From assembly GCA_037349315.1 (NCBI GenBank), contig JBAIAC010000030.1:15087501-15151500 (forward strand): a DNA stretch of 64,000 bases. The letters run 5' to 3'. The position numbers and the translations under genes were made by a program. This document shows, in pieces, positions 48,901 through 60,900 of the stretch (position 1 is its first letter; each line of letters starts with the position of its first letter). The stretch is from Chelydra serpentina (taxonomy: Eukaryota; Chordata; Testudines; Chelydridae). Under the pieces are notes generated by a model, which did no database searches, had not been told where the DNA came from, and saw only the letters and a list, made by a program, of their open reading frames with translations.

Positions 48901-51900
48901 TATGGAACTTTGAGTAATAATTCATGTAAACTACAATACAGAACTATATTTTCCGTACCCCTCAGTGCAAAGGCTTGGGGGAGTCAGGGTAAGAGAGGAG
49001 CCGACAGAGAGGGAAGTAATTGCTGGGCAGGAGCCTGGGAGTAAACCTAGAGGGTTGTTGGGTATGGGTAGGAGAAGTATGGAACAAGTGTTTTTTTCAG
49101 GGTGAGGGATTTTTAAGGAGTTGGGGAGCCTCCCCCATGCAGACCCTGGCTGACCCCTAGCCTCTCCCATTCAGTTGGGCACATCTGCCCCGTTTTTCCC
49201 TGCACCCCCATTCCCCCCTGTTTCCATGTGATCCTTCACCCCCACTCCCATTTAGCCCCTGGCTCAATGTTGTCACCCCACAAACTCCTGTGCCTCTGCC
49301 CCAATCTGTCCCCCACATTAGCCCTTCTGAACCCAGTCTGTGTGATCCCCAGCAGCCCTGTGTGCCCCGCTCTGTCCATTCCCCCACCCCCATATCCCAT
49401 GCCTCCTCATCTGGCCCTGTGGATAGGGCACTGTGAGTTGGCTGGGCCTCTTTTGTTTAAAACACCTTTTAAGTCTGACACTTAACAATTGTATAGGTAA
49501 TACAAAGCTTCACTGAGAAAGGACAGTAAGTTTCATTATTAGTATTCAGCAGCGATCACTTCCGTTTTGAAAGTTACAAGTACAAGCCATCAGGAATGCA
49601 GTGATTCACTGAGTGCAGAATGAGTTAATACTTCATTTGAGAAATACTTAACATTTTCTTTTGAATATAAGAAATGTATATGTTATGTTAAAAAATACAA
49701 GGACAGAATATGTTTCTGTTATGAAAGTTGAAATCCATTCAAGGTTTCCTCCTGGAGCAGTCAATAAGTAGATATGAAATATTGTTTGAGTCACAACTCA
49801 AATAACTCGCTTAGGTGTCAGTATTTGTGTAATGCCAATCATGCATTAATTCTAGTAGTTCCACTCTGGAAGTGATATTGTTATGGGCTATTTTCTCAGG
49901 CAATAGACACTATATTATGTTTTAATGTCTAGAAAGCAAATAAAAGATGAATAACAATGTGAATAGAGAAGAAGGGGATATGACAGGTCAATTACAGAGG
50001 TTTTACTTCTGTGGGTTTACTATTTTTTATTCCCTCTTTTTTCCCCCCATGTAACTTCTGTGTTTTAGGCAGGAGCATTGCTTTTCGTGGGGAACGAGGC
50101 AATGATGAACCAGCCATTGAAATGATAAAGGTGTCTCATTTGAAGTAAGTAGATTCGCCTTGTAAAGCTCGTGTTATCTAGTATTGAATTTTCAGAAGAT
50201 GCTTGTAACAGACAGAAGTAAATTGGGATTGAGGAAAGACTCTGCACAAGGAGAAGATGGAAACGAATATGCAAATTAATCAAAGGAAATAATCTATTTT
50301 TAACATATGTTTGTTACTGTAGGCTTTTATTAAAATGTGAATGTTTATGTAATGGACATTTTCATAAACTTCAAAATCCCACTGGGTGGCTAGAATAATT
50401 AAGGTGAATGTTAGTCTAATAGTCGTGTTTTGCTGTCCAGGGCCACTAGACAATGGTTGTTATGAAATTTTTTGCAGAGTTTGGGTTTCTCCATGAGTTA
50501 CAAGGTCTTTTTAGAATCTAAATTTTAAATACAATGAGAAGGTCAGGGTTACACACCAATGTTTTCCTGTGTTTTGCACAGCACTTAACACAGTTAGGGC
50601 CCGAAATTGCCACCGCAATTACAAATTAGTAGGTTTAGTCTGAAGAGATAGACGATTATTTGGTGAGAACAAGAAAGGAACAGTTTGATTGGCAAGAGAT
50701 TAAGAGGGGTTAGGAAAGAGGCTATAATGCCTTCAGTTTTAGGGCGAAGGTAGAGTTGATAACTTACACAATATTAAAGTGTGAATTTTACTTTTAAAAT
50801 GTACAATGTGAAAAAACAAGAAAACTGTTTGTATCCAAGTCATAAAAAGTTACTTTGCAAAAGTCCATTGCAAACTGTGGTGTGACAGAAAACTGCCCAG
50901 AAAACAGGGAGTTAACTCTAGAAGGGGTTCTCTGCAGCTGCACAAGCCCTTATGGGAAGGCAAAGATCCTGGACTAGAGACTGCAGGGTAGTAATTCTTC
51001 ACAGGTTGAAGGCAGGAAATTCCTTAAGAATAACATTTTGGAAGGCAAAAGTGGAAAATGCATTAGTAAGAGGATTCCATATCCATTCGCTACAGGGCTA
51101 CGGTGTGAAGTCTTCTGATTTTCTGTTTCTTTGTAAATATAATTTAAACAATATTGGATTCAATATAATTCTATAAAATGTTTTATTGTACGTTTTTGTT
51201 TAATATAGCAGACAACTTTCATTATATAATAATAAGCATTCAAATATGGAGAGTTTACAATCTAGCCTTGTTCTCAGTAGGATATTATCTTCAATAAGGG
51301 GAGAGAGCATAAATTCTATAGGTAGGCAATTTTGAGATCAGATTATCCTAATTTTATTATACTAGAACAAAATCAGAATAGCAGAATAAGTATTTTTAAA
51401 GCCAATTTAAGTAGCTAATCTGTAAACACAGTTATGTTTTCTTGTATTCATATTTGTACAATGAGAGTCTGCTAAACATTTATCTCAGTTGAGTTTTTGT
51501 CAAATCAATATATACTACTATCAGCTTTTCTTTGCTTTAGCAGACAGATTTAGAAATGAAAAGTTCTTTCATTTAAATCTTTAAAAAAACAATATTTACT
51601 GTGTAGTATAGATCCTAAATTGGCTGGGTAAGAAATTGTTGCAACAGCATCAAGTTTAACAAATTCACATTTTAATTCAAATTTTCTTCTTCTCATTTGT
51701 CTCCATATATGTCAGGAACCTTATGATAACAAGGAGTTTGTGTCAGTTTTTGCAACAGTTTTCAAAAGTAATTCCACATATACCATGCACTACTAAACTA
51801 TGATAGTGACCAGAAGTTTTGGATCATTTAGTTTCTTAATTCTGCAATGACTTCTAGATGTTTGTTTCCATGAGAAAAGTCAGGGTGGGTTCTGAATGGG

Positions 51901-54900
51901 AGCAGCAGTCCAGTTCCACAAAACTTGTTGCAAGATTGGGGCCAGACTAAATTTGTTCAGTCTTTTCACCCTCTACTTTAAAAAAAAAACCAAACAAACA
52001 AAAAGCACAACACAGACACACACATATCACCAACATGATGCCAGTAAGAAAAGGTATAAAATAAAATACTTGAAAAATAAACTGGAATATAGTAAAGGTC
52101 TCATTTATTTCAGGCAGTACTTAGCTGTAGTGTTTAAAGACAAGCCTCTGGAACTCTGGGATGTCAGGACGTGTACTCTTCTTAGAGAAATGTCAAAAAA
52201 CTTCCCTACTGTGACTGCTTTGGTAAGGAATCCAATCTGTTGCTTCTCATTTGACATGTAAACGGTTATTAATCTGTTTGTCTTGAAATAATATGATTTT
52301 TTTTTTTATTTCTCTAATCTACAAACAGTCTGACCTGTATTCCCACCCCTACTCCTCTCTCACAAAATAGGCTATTAAGGAGGGAATCCTATTTCGAAAA
52401 GATGCCCTCCTAAAACATAGGTTTTGGGGGGGGGTTTTCATTAAAGTAAATTTGTAATGGACATCATCATTATTAATCAATAAAACTAGGAAGTAAAAGT
52501 GACATATTTTCCATTTTCCTAATTAAAAATTCTCACAGGAATGGTCACCTACTCATAACTTGAAGAGCTTGAGAAAGAAACAGCTTGCAGCCCGTGAAGC
52601 CATAGCCCGACAGACGGTTGTGTCTGATACAGAACTTAGCAGTGTAGAATCTTCTGTGATCAGGTATTGCCCATCACTGTCTCATATGATACGGTAATGC
52701 ATCAGTCATTCTTCAGAGGAGTTCTCTTACTCTACAGATGGTCACTCGTTAATAGTGCTGTTTGTTACATGCCATCCAGATGCTCTCCCATGATGGAGGT
52801 ACCTTGAGCTGTCCTGTTAAAGCAATTTTGCAGGCACTTTTGTGCCATTTGAACAACACAAAGGAGCCAAAGAATGGGCCAGAGGCTAGCACTTGAACAT
52901 GGTCCCTTGATGTGACTGCTGAGCAAGAAAAGTCATCTCAACAGACTTTAACAACATCCTTTAGTGGCCTACTTCTTAAAGTAAAATTTTAATTTGCCAC
53001 TAGTGCACTGTCATAAGTGTATAAACCAATTTTTTATTTCTGGACTTATGTAGACAGTTCTCAGGGGAAACACTCACATAAAAATAGACAGTAGATCAGA
53101 AGTATTTGTTGATTGGGGTCACAACCTCTTATATCCATTTCAAGGGGAAAAATGGCCACCTTTGTCTCATTATCTTTCTCTTAAAGCTTATTACAGGAGG
53201 CCGAAAGTAAATCTGAGCTGAGTCAGAACATTTCTGCTAGAGAGCACTTCGTGTTTACAGATACCGATGGTCAGGTTTATCATCTCACAGTGGAGGGAAA
53301 CTCGGTAAAAGACAGTGCAAGAATTCCACCTGATGTGAGTTCAATATTTTTGTCTTATCAATGCTGTAATTTGTTTTCATATTTACTGTTGCAGAAAATA
53401 CCATGTCATTAATATTAATAGAGATACGCATTTTAGTGGCAAATATTTACCAGAAATCAGTCATTGGAAACATGAAACCAAAAATATAAGCTGTAAAACA
53501 TAAACTAAAATTACTGTTTTTTTAAAAACAGACACTTTTAAAAAAGGACACACAGAATTTTGTAGGAATATATGATTTTATGTAAATATTCAAACAGTGC
53601 TCTTATTTACAAGAGCACATTAATTTGTTTTATATATGTGATCACTATTTACTTGGAAAAAACAATGGAGGATTTTTGTTCATTGTGTCTCTATTTTGCA
53701 AACTAATACATAAATGAGGAAAGCTGTATGCAGATGTTGAAGGAGTCTTAATCCTTATGGAAATAGTAAATACAGCATTTGAAAAAAGGAAAAAGGAAAA
53801 CACTCCATTTATGCTAGCTGTAGAATGTGTTTTGTGTCTTCGTCTTTATCTTAGACTTCTGTACAGGCATACACTATCATATTCGGTTTAAGAAAACAGT
53901 AGTTTCACCTATATATGAGACCAGGCGTTAACCAAGTTTATCATATACAGTGAAACCCCGCTATAACGCGATAATTGGGGTCCAAAAAATTCCGTCGCAA
54001 TAAATGCGGGGTCGCGTTATAGGGGGGGTTACAAAAAATTACCGTTTCAAGCCGGTCTCTTCTCCTCTCGCCAAAGCGGAGACGTTTCAAGCTGGTCAGT
54101 TTCAAGCCGGTCTCTTCTGGCCATAGTGGAGAAGTTTGACCAGCTTGAAACTGCCCAGCTTGAAACTTTTCCCTTTTGGGGAGAAGAGAAGAGAGGGCTT
54201 GAAACTGACCGGCTTGAAACTTCTCCGCTTTGGGGAGAAGAGACCAGCTTGAAACTGACCAGCTTGAAACTTCTCCGCTTTGGGGAGAAGAGAGAAGAGA
54301 CTGGCTTGAAACTCAAAGCTGTCTCTTTTCTCTTCTCCCCAAAGCAAAAGTTTCAAGCTGGTCAGTTTCAAGCTGATCAAACTTCTCTGCTTTGGGGAGA
54401 AGAGAAGAGAGGGCTTGAAACTGACTGGCTTGAAACTGACTAGCTTGAGTTTCAAGCCAGTCTCTTCCCTTCTTGCGAAAAGGGGAAGTGGAGGCAGGGG
54501 GGAAGGGGCGGGGGGGAAGGAACAGGGGAGATGGGGAGGAGATGGAGCCAGGGTGCTCTGGATGCTTTTTTTTTTTTTTTTTTTGCTTGGGGCAGCGGGA
54601 GCCACCTTATGATCGCGTTATAGCCGAATTTGCGTTACGGCGGGGAGCGCTATAGGGGGGTTTCACTGTAGTAGGCATCTGGTAGCAAAACTATGTCCAT
54701 TGTTTGCCCAATTAACATAACCGAAAAAAGCAGCACATGTTTTGAAAATTCTGTGCATGTTTTTCACATGAAAGAGATTTTTTTCTTTAAATTTTGAGCA
54801 AGATACTTTTAGCTGTTTTTGATTTTGCAGATACTTTATCCCACTGTCTTGTGGGGAAATGGGGGCATATTCTTTCAGACAAGATAGCAAAAACAGTTGA

Positions 54901-57900
54901 AATGAAATTTCAAATGTGGTGTAACCATGGTCCTCAGTGAGCACTGGCACCTTTGCTTCGTTTGGGGGAGGAGACACATTTAAAATAGTTTGTATTTATG
55001 AAGTATTTCTGAGAACATTTGTGTTTTTGGATAGAGTGGAATGTATGGAGAGGGTGTTGGGCATCTCTGGTCATCTGGATTTTTTAAAACCGAGCCTAAT
55101 GAAGCCCTGCCCATTTTGTGATATAATTGCACTTTCCCCATAAGACCTGAGCAGGGTGATGATGTGTCAACTTTGAAATGTTGAATCTTAAGCATGAGAA
55201 ATCTCTATTACTTCTAAAAATCACAAGGAAAATAAAGGTAAAAAATATATTTATACAACATTAAAGGCTGCACAGTTAATTTTTACTTCCTGACTATGAT
55301 TCTAATATTCCAAGATGCATGCCAGTAAACATACAAGATGTTAAAAATGAACAGGTTGATATTTCTGTCGGCGCCTTAGTTTGTGCATTGTGTGACTTGT
55401 GATTTAACCATTCACCCTTAACGTTTCACTAAATGGTCAATTGCATTCAGTATGAACATATTTAGGCTTGATTCTGCAAACACACATATAAATAACTTTA
55501 CATGTATTAACAGCCCTATTTAGCTCAGTGGAGCTATTCACATATGTAAAAATTTAATCACCTGTGTAAGTGTTTGTGGGATCGGGGTCTAAATCTGTTT
55601 TCTCATTTTCAGTGGGGACCGGTACATCAGTCATAGCCCTGGAATACAAGATTTGCAACACTAGATCAGATTACTCGTCGATCAGTTCTGGTCGTGTGCC
55701 TCTGGTAGTGGCCAGTAACTATTCCTTCACAAGAAAGTGAAGCCTACCTTTTGCCCAAAACACTATCACATGCTGCTAAACAATTGTGCAGTGCTGCATG
55801 TTAAATGCATGTGATGGGGCTTAGGATAGGGGAAATGTTTGAGCTTTTACTTGTACCTTGAAGCAAAAGACTTGATTAAATTTAGCTTATAGTGGCATGC
55901 CTAAATACAAAATGTTGTTACTTGTCATAGTTATGTATTTGAATCAGAGATCTGTAGTGGCCATTTATTTTTATTTTCATTCTTAAGATATTTTATGCTG
56001 TAGATGTTCTGTTCAGTTGCTCTTTTTGCTAATAGCATGTGCAGTTCTACTTACTTAAGGGCCTATTACTGAAGTGAATGCAAATTTGCCTTAGTAAGGA
56101 GTACAGAATAATATCCTATGGTTCAATAGCCAAGTCTTAATTTTTTTCTTCATGGGACAGAAAAAATAAAGTTAATGTACAACCATTATGCAGTGATTTA
56201 GTGGCTAAACCAATGATCCCTATAACCCCTCATAACTATAAGTGGCATGTGACATTCTCAGGTTAGCCCCCCAGTGGCTGGTAGTCAGTCTTACTAGCCG
56301 AACATTTTATGGCATAGTTGGCAATATATACTCTGAAAAGGATTGAAACCCAAGATCACACTCTCCTGTGACTCCTAAAGTAATTGGTTTATTCTAGGAA
56401 AGATGAAGTCTTCCTTGTTGAACAGTTAATGGAGTTTGCCCCGCAGCGACTTACACCCCTATCTATTTAAAAAAGCTGTTTGTCTTCAGACTGCTTCTTA
56501 AAAATACACATGTTGCAACATTAGAAACCCGAATATTTCTCCATTTGACACCTCTTATCCCATACATTTCAAAACATTTAAGTAACATTGTTAAATGTTA
56601 CTCACTTTATTATCCCATTCTCCTTGTTTAGGCCAGCAGTCAAAATATTGCAAAAATCCTTCTGTTCCATGTGACAGGTTGTCTGTTTTCAGAGATAGTG
56701 GCAGCTTTCACAAAGAGAGACCAGGTATTAAGGATCCAGTCTCTGATGGCTTTAGTAAATAATTTAGGCCTGGTCCACACTAGGGAGGGGGGATCAATCT
56801 AAGATACGCAACTTCAGCTACGAGAATAGCATAGCTGAAATCGACGTATCTTAGATTGAATTAAAATTACTTACTTCGGGTCCACGCGGTGCAGGCTGGC
56901 TCCCCCGTCGACTCCGCTTACTCCTCGCGCCGAGCTGGAGTTCCGGAGTCGACGGGGAGCGCTTCTGGGGTCGATTTATCGCGATAAATCGATCCCAGAA
57001 GATCAATCTCTACCCGCTGAATCGGGCGGGTAGTGTAGACGTACCCATAGAGCAGACTTGGGCAAAGGGGAGAGAAACAAATAAATAATGGAAAAATTGG
57101 GTTTATTGTGTGATTTTTATTCCCTTGGGATTTAATGAAAAATATATTTCCAAGAGTACATTTGCAGAATTTAGGAAATAGGTGGTGAGTTTTTACCTGC
57201 TGTTACATAACCAAAGCTTTTTTAAAGACAGAGGTCTACTGAAATATTTTTTTAATTTATGTATACTGTGTGCATGTATATATAGCTATAACAATACATA
57301 CAAAAGTTACCCATATAATCATACAGATAGTGTATGATATTTATTTCTGGTAGCTTAGACAGCAATTTTAAAATATATCTGAGCATTACAAGTTGACTAG
57401 GACAGAACAATTTTATAGATATTCTTCATATACTTTGAGTTTTAGCTTAAGACAAAAATAGTTCACTAGAAAGTCTAAAAAGTTTGTTCAGCATAATCCA
57501 GTAACATTAAAGTATTCCAGACCAGATGTCTATTAAGAATTATTTTACTCTTAATTATTACCTCTCAACAGATTGTATTTGCTTTACTCCTAAACATTTA
57601 AAATATTGAGATAAAGATACTTAAATACACACAAATCCCTGACCTATTTCTAGAGGTGTGCTAAAGCCACAAAATGTGGGTTTCAGACAGTCCAAAGTTC
57701 AGATGCATGGTCTTGGTTTTGGCTAGCTCTTCGTCATTTTTGAATAGTGACCCTAAGCTATGGTTCATGACAGACAGTGTTGATAACCAGTGGTAAATGG
57801 AACCCTTGCTGATGGTCCATGCAGAGTTGACTGGATGTATGGTGCTGAACCTCCTTGTTTTCAGCTTCTAAATTTTATTAAAAGAAGCTATAACTATTTT

Positions 57901-60900
57901 AAACATTTTTCTAAAGTTACTTTTTCATATAGTTGTCAGAGAAAAGAATTTGGGCCCATAACACAGTTTAAGATGCAGTCCAAATTATGAAAAAGCTTGA
58001 CAACCCCTATTTTAAAAGATTAAATGACTGTTAGTTCTCACTTTCACTTTACAGAGGTTGTAACAATCAAATTAGAATATAGGTTCCCTGACTCTATTAT
58101 GGTTGTAGTGAAAAAGGCTCATTGGGGACTGTAACACACTATGCATAGTTCTGTGAGTCTCCTGCTTATGGCTGCTACCCACAGTGAGGCAGGAGTCTTT
58201 AAGCATTGTCACTGTCTGTGCCAGACAATGGATTTAGTGACCGAAGATCTTGGATATTTTTTTTGTAGGTTCCTATCTTCAGAGACAGTTTTACAGGTAA
58301 ATAATACATTATAATCTGTCAAACGAGGAGAAAAATGTTTGCAGACACATTTTAGTCATAAGTTTGGAGGATGTCACTTTTCATGTTGATATGATGGGTT
58401 GTTTTTATATCAGTAAATCTGTGGAAGACCTAACTATTTATCTAGATACTTACATGGACCTCGTCACCATAGAATCTGAGCATCTCACAGTCACTAATGA
58501 ATTTTGTCTTCATATCACCCTTGCGATTCCCACATGAGACATAGGAAGAATAAGTGATTTGCCCAAGATCGCACAGGAAGCCTTTACTGAGCTAGGAATT
58601 GAACTGAGGTCTTCTGAGTTCAAGTCTGGTGGCCTATCCAGTAGATCATCATTTTTCCTCCTTCTGGGGCACAACAGAATTATTGGTTGGAAAATGCATT
58701 ATTTGAGCTACACATAACACTTTGTTTCAATCATGGTTTTTACATTATGACCTGAAAAAATAAAAAAGCTTGAGTCCAATTTGTAGAACAAGAAATATTA
58801 ATATCTAGGTGCAGACTAATTACAGCTTTTGTCATTTTAGATTAAAATTTCATGTTGTATTTCAGTGTTCAAAAACTGAATGTTGCATTCTAATAATTAA
58901 CCTTGGTGTGAGTTTCTCTTAAGTTAATCATTTGTTCAGCTGTAATTTCTTTTGTAATGGCATCACATCATGAATTGAACAGAAAGGGCTCAGGTTCACT
59001 ACAGATTTGTAATGGGTCAGAGCTCTCTTTTTGTGACCTTTTAACAATTTTTTGCTTCTCTGAAATGCAGCCACTTTCCTGCATCAAATATGAAGGCTCA
59101 GATAAATTTATCTATCAAATTGGAATCTTCTTATTTCTGTTTCCTAGTATAGTTTGTTGGTCCTGTGAGTGTTTGATAATTGAGTCCTGTCACTTGGGTT
59201 ACATGCAGCTGGGGACACAAAAGCTTTTCATTGCTTTAAAACCCTAAATCTTTCATTGCTTTAAAACCCCAAAGGTGATAATACAAAACACTTCATTCAG
59301 GACTAAAGGTCTTCAAAAATATGATGTGGCAGATTCTTTCCTCTGACCCAGAACAACTCCATTAAATTCAGCTGAATTGCTTTGTTGTAACAGAGAAGAA
59401 TTTGGCGCTTTAGATTACCTATTGTGGAAAAAGAGGAAATATCAGGACTGATATGTTTATGCCGATGTATGCTACTATTAATTACAGTTTTATTCTTCTT
59501 CTGAAATACTTGCAGGGAAGCATGGGTAGCGTTACTTGTATTGCATGGAAAGGAGATACGTTGGTTCTCGGAGATGTTGATGGAAACTTAAACTTCTGGG
59601 ATTTGAAAGCAAGAGTATCCAGGTATGAGTGTGAATAAAATCTTCGGTTTCAGTGTAGTAGCCGTGTTAGTCTGTGTCAGCAAAAAGAAAATAAGAAAGG
59701 AATACTTGTGGCACCTTAGAGACTAACAAATTTATTTCAGCATAAGCTTTCGTGGACTACAGTCTGCTTCGTCGGGTGCATAGAATGGAACATACAGTGG
59801 GAGGATATTTATACATTCAGAGAAACATGAAAAGGTGGAAGTAACCTTACTAACTGTAAAAGGCTAATTAATTGAAAGGAACTGTTATCAGTAGGGGAAA
59901 GAAACTTTTGAAGTGATAATCAACAAGGCCCATTATGAACAGGTGACACAAAGGTGTTAAGGGTATTTAACTAGGATATTAAACTGGGGGAAATTTAACT
60001 AGGATATTAAATGAAGGAAAGGTAAAACATTTTTAATTCTTTTTTTTTTCTCTGCAGGAGATGATTGTGTGTTATTTGAGATAACTATTCAAGATTGTAT
60101 TTTTAAAATGAAAATTCTCAGTCATGTCCTAGCAGAGAGTGATTAACTAGAGAGATATTGGACCATGTTAATAGATTTATAACCCCAGTGCCAGAAGGTA
60201 CCATTGTGATCATCTAGTCTGACCTGTATAACACGGGCCATAAAACTTCCCCAAAATAATTCCTAGAGCATATCTTTTAGAAAAACATTCAATCTTGATT
60301 TTAAAATGACCAGTGATGGAGAATCCACCATGACCCTTGGTAAATTGCTCCTATGTTTATTTACCGTCACTCTTTAAAATGTACACCTTATTTCTAGTCT
60401 GTATTTGTGTCGCTTCAATATCTAGCCATTGGATCTCGTTGTGCCTTTCTCTGCTAGAGTGAAGAGCCCATTATCAAATATTTGTTCCCCATGTAGGTAC
60501 TTCTAGACTGTAATCAAGTCACTCCTTTCTTCTATCTGTTATGATTTTTTTTTATAGTTGCCTTCACTTACCCCCTAAACCAGGTCTTTTTTCTTTTTCT
60601 TTTTTTAACCAATATGACTGTCTTCCTCAGTGTGAGATTGTGGTTTTTTGGGCATCTGGTAAAGTTTCCTTAGACAATTCCCAATTATAATTATATTATA
60701 ATTATCATTCACATTTTTCTGATTAAATTCTTCTTCCCAGCTGATCTGGCTCATAACTGGTTTCAACTTTGTGAAATTGGCCCTTTTAAAGCATCAAGTA
60801 TATACATCACTGGTCCGGACATTATAAATGTGATCAAGTCATGATCACTTGTACCAAATTCACCATTAATTTCTGGTTCTGTGATATAGAATGTTCTCAC

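Larger units (their letters stand above)
43797..50068 (+). other. intron I-J
   Basis: The intron holds a CR1 fragment (44634-45338), a foldback hAT (45347-47030) and a repeat block at 48700-49440. 43797-44630, 47040-48690 and 49450-50068 show nothing I can name. Confidence 0.88.
53335..59515 (+). other. intron M-N
   Basis: The intron holds a Tigger-like element, a palindromic repeat, a Harbinger MITE and a MIR-like fragment. The remaining parts (53340-53940, 54675-55460, 55600-56760, 57050-58470, 58670-59515) show nothing I can name. Confidence 0.85.

Noticed and set aside
54047..54655. Frames of up to 167 codons with repeated LETDRLETS or FKPVSFKP words
   Set aside because: They translate the palindromic satellite of a Tigger-like element on both strands.
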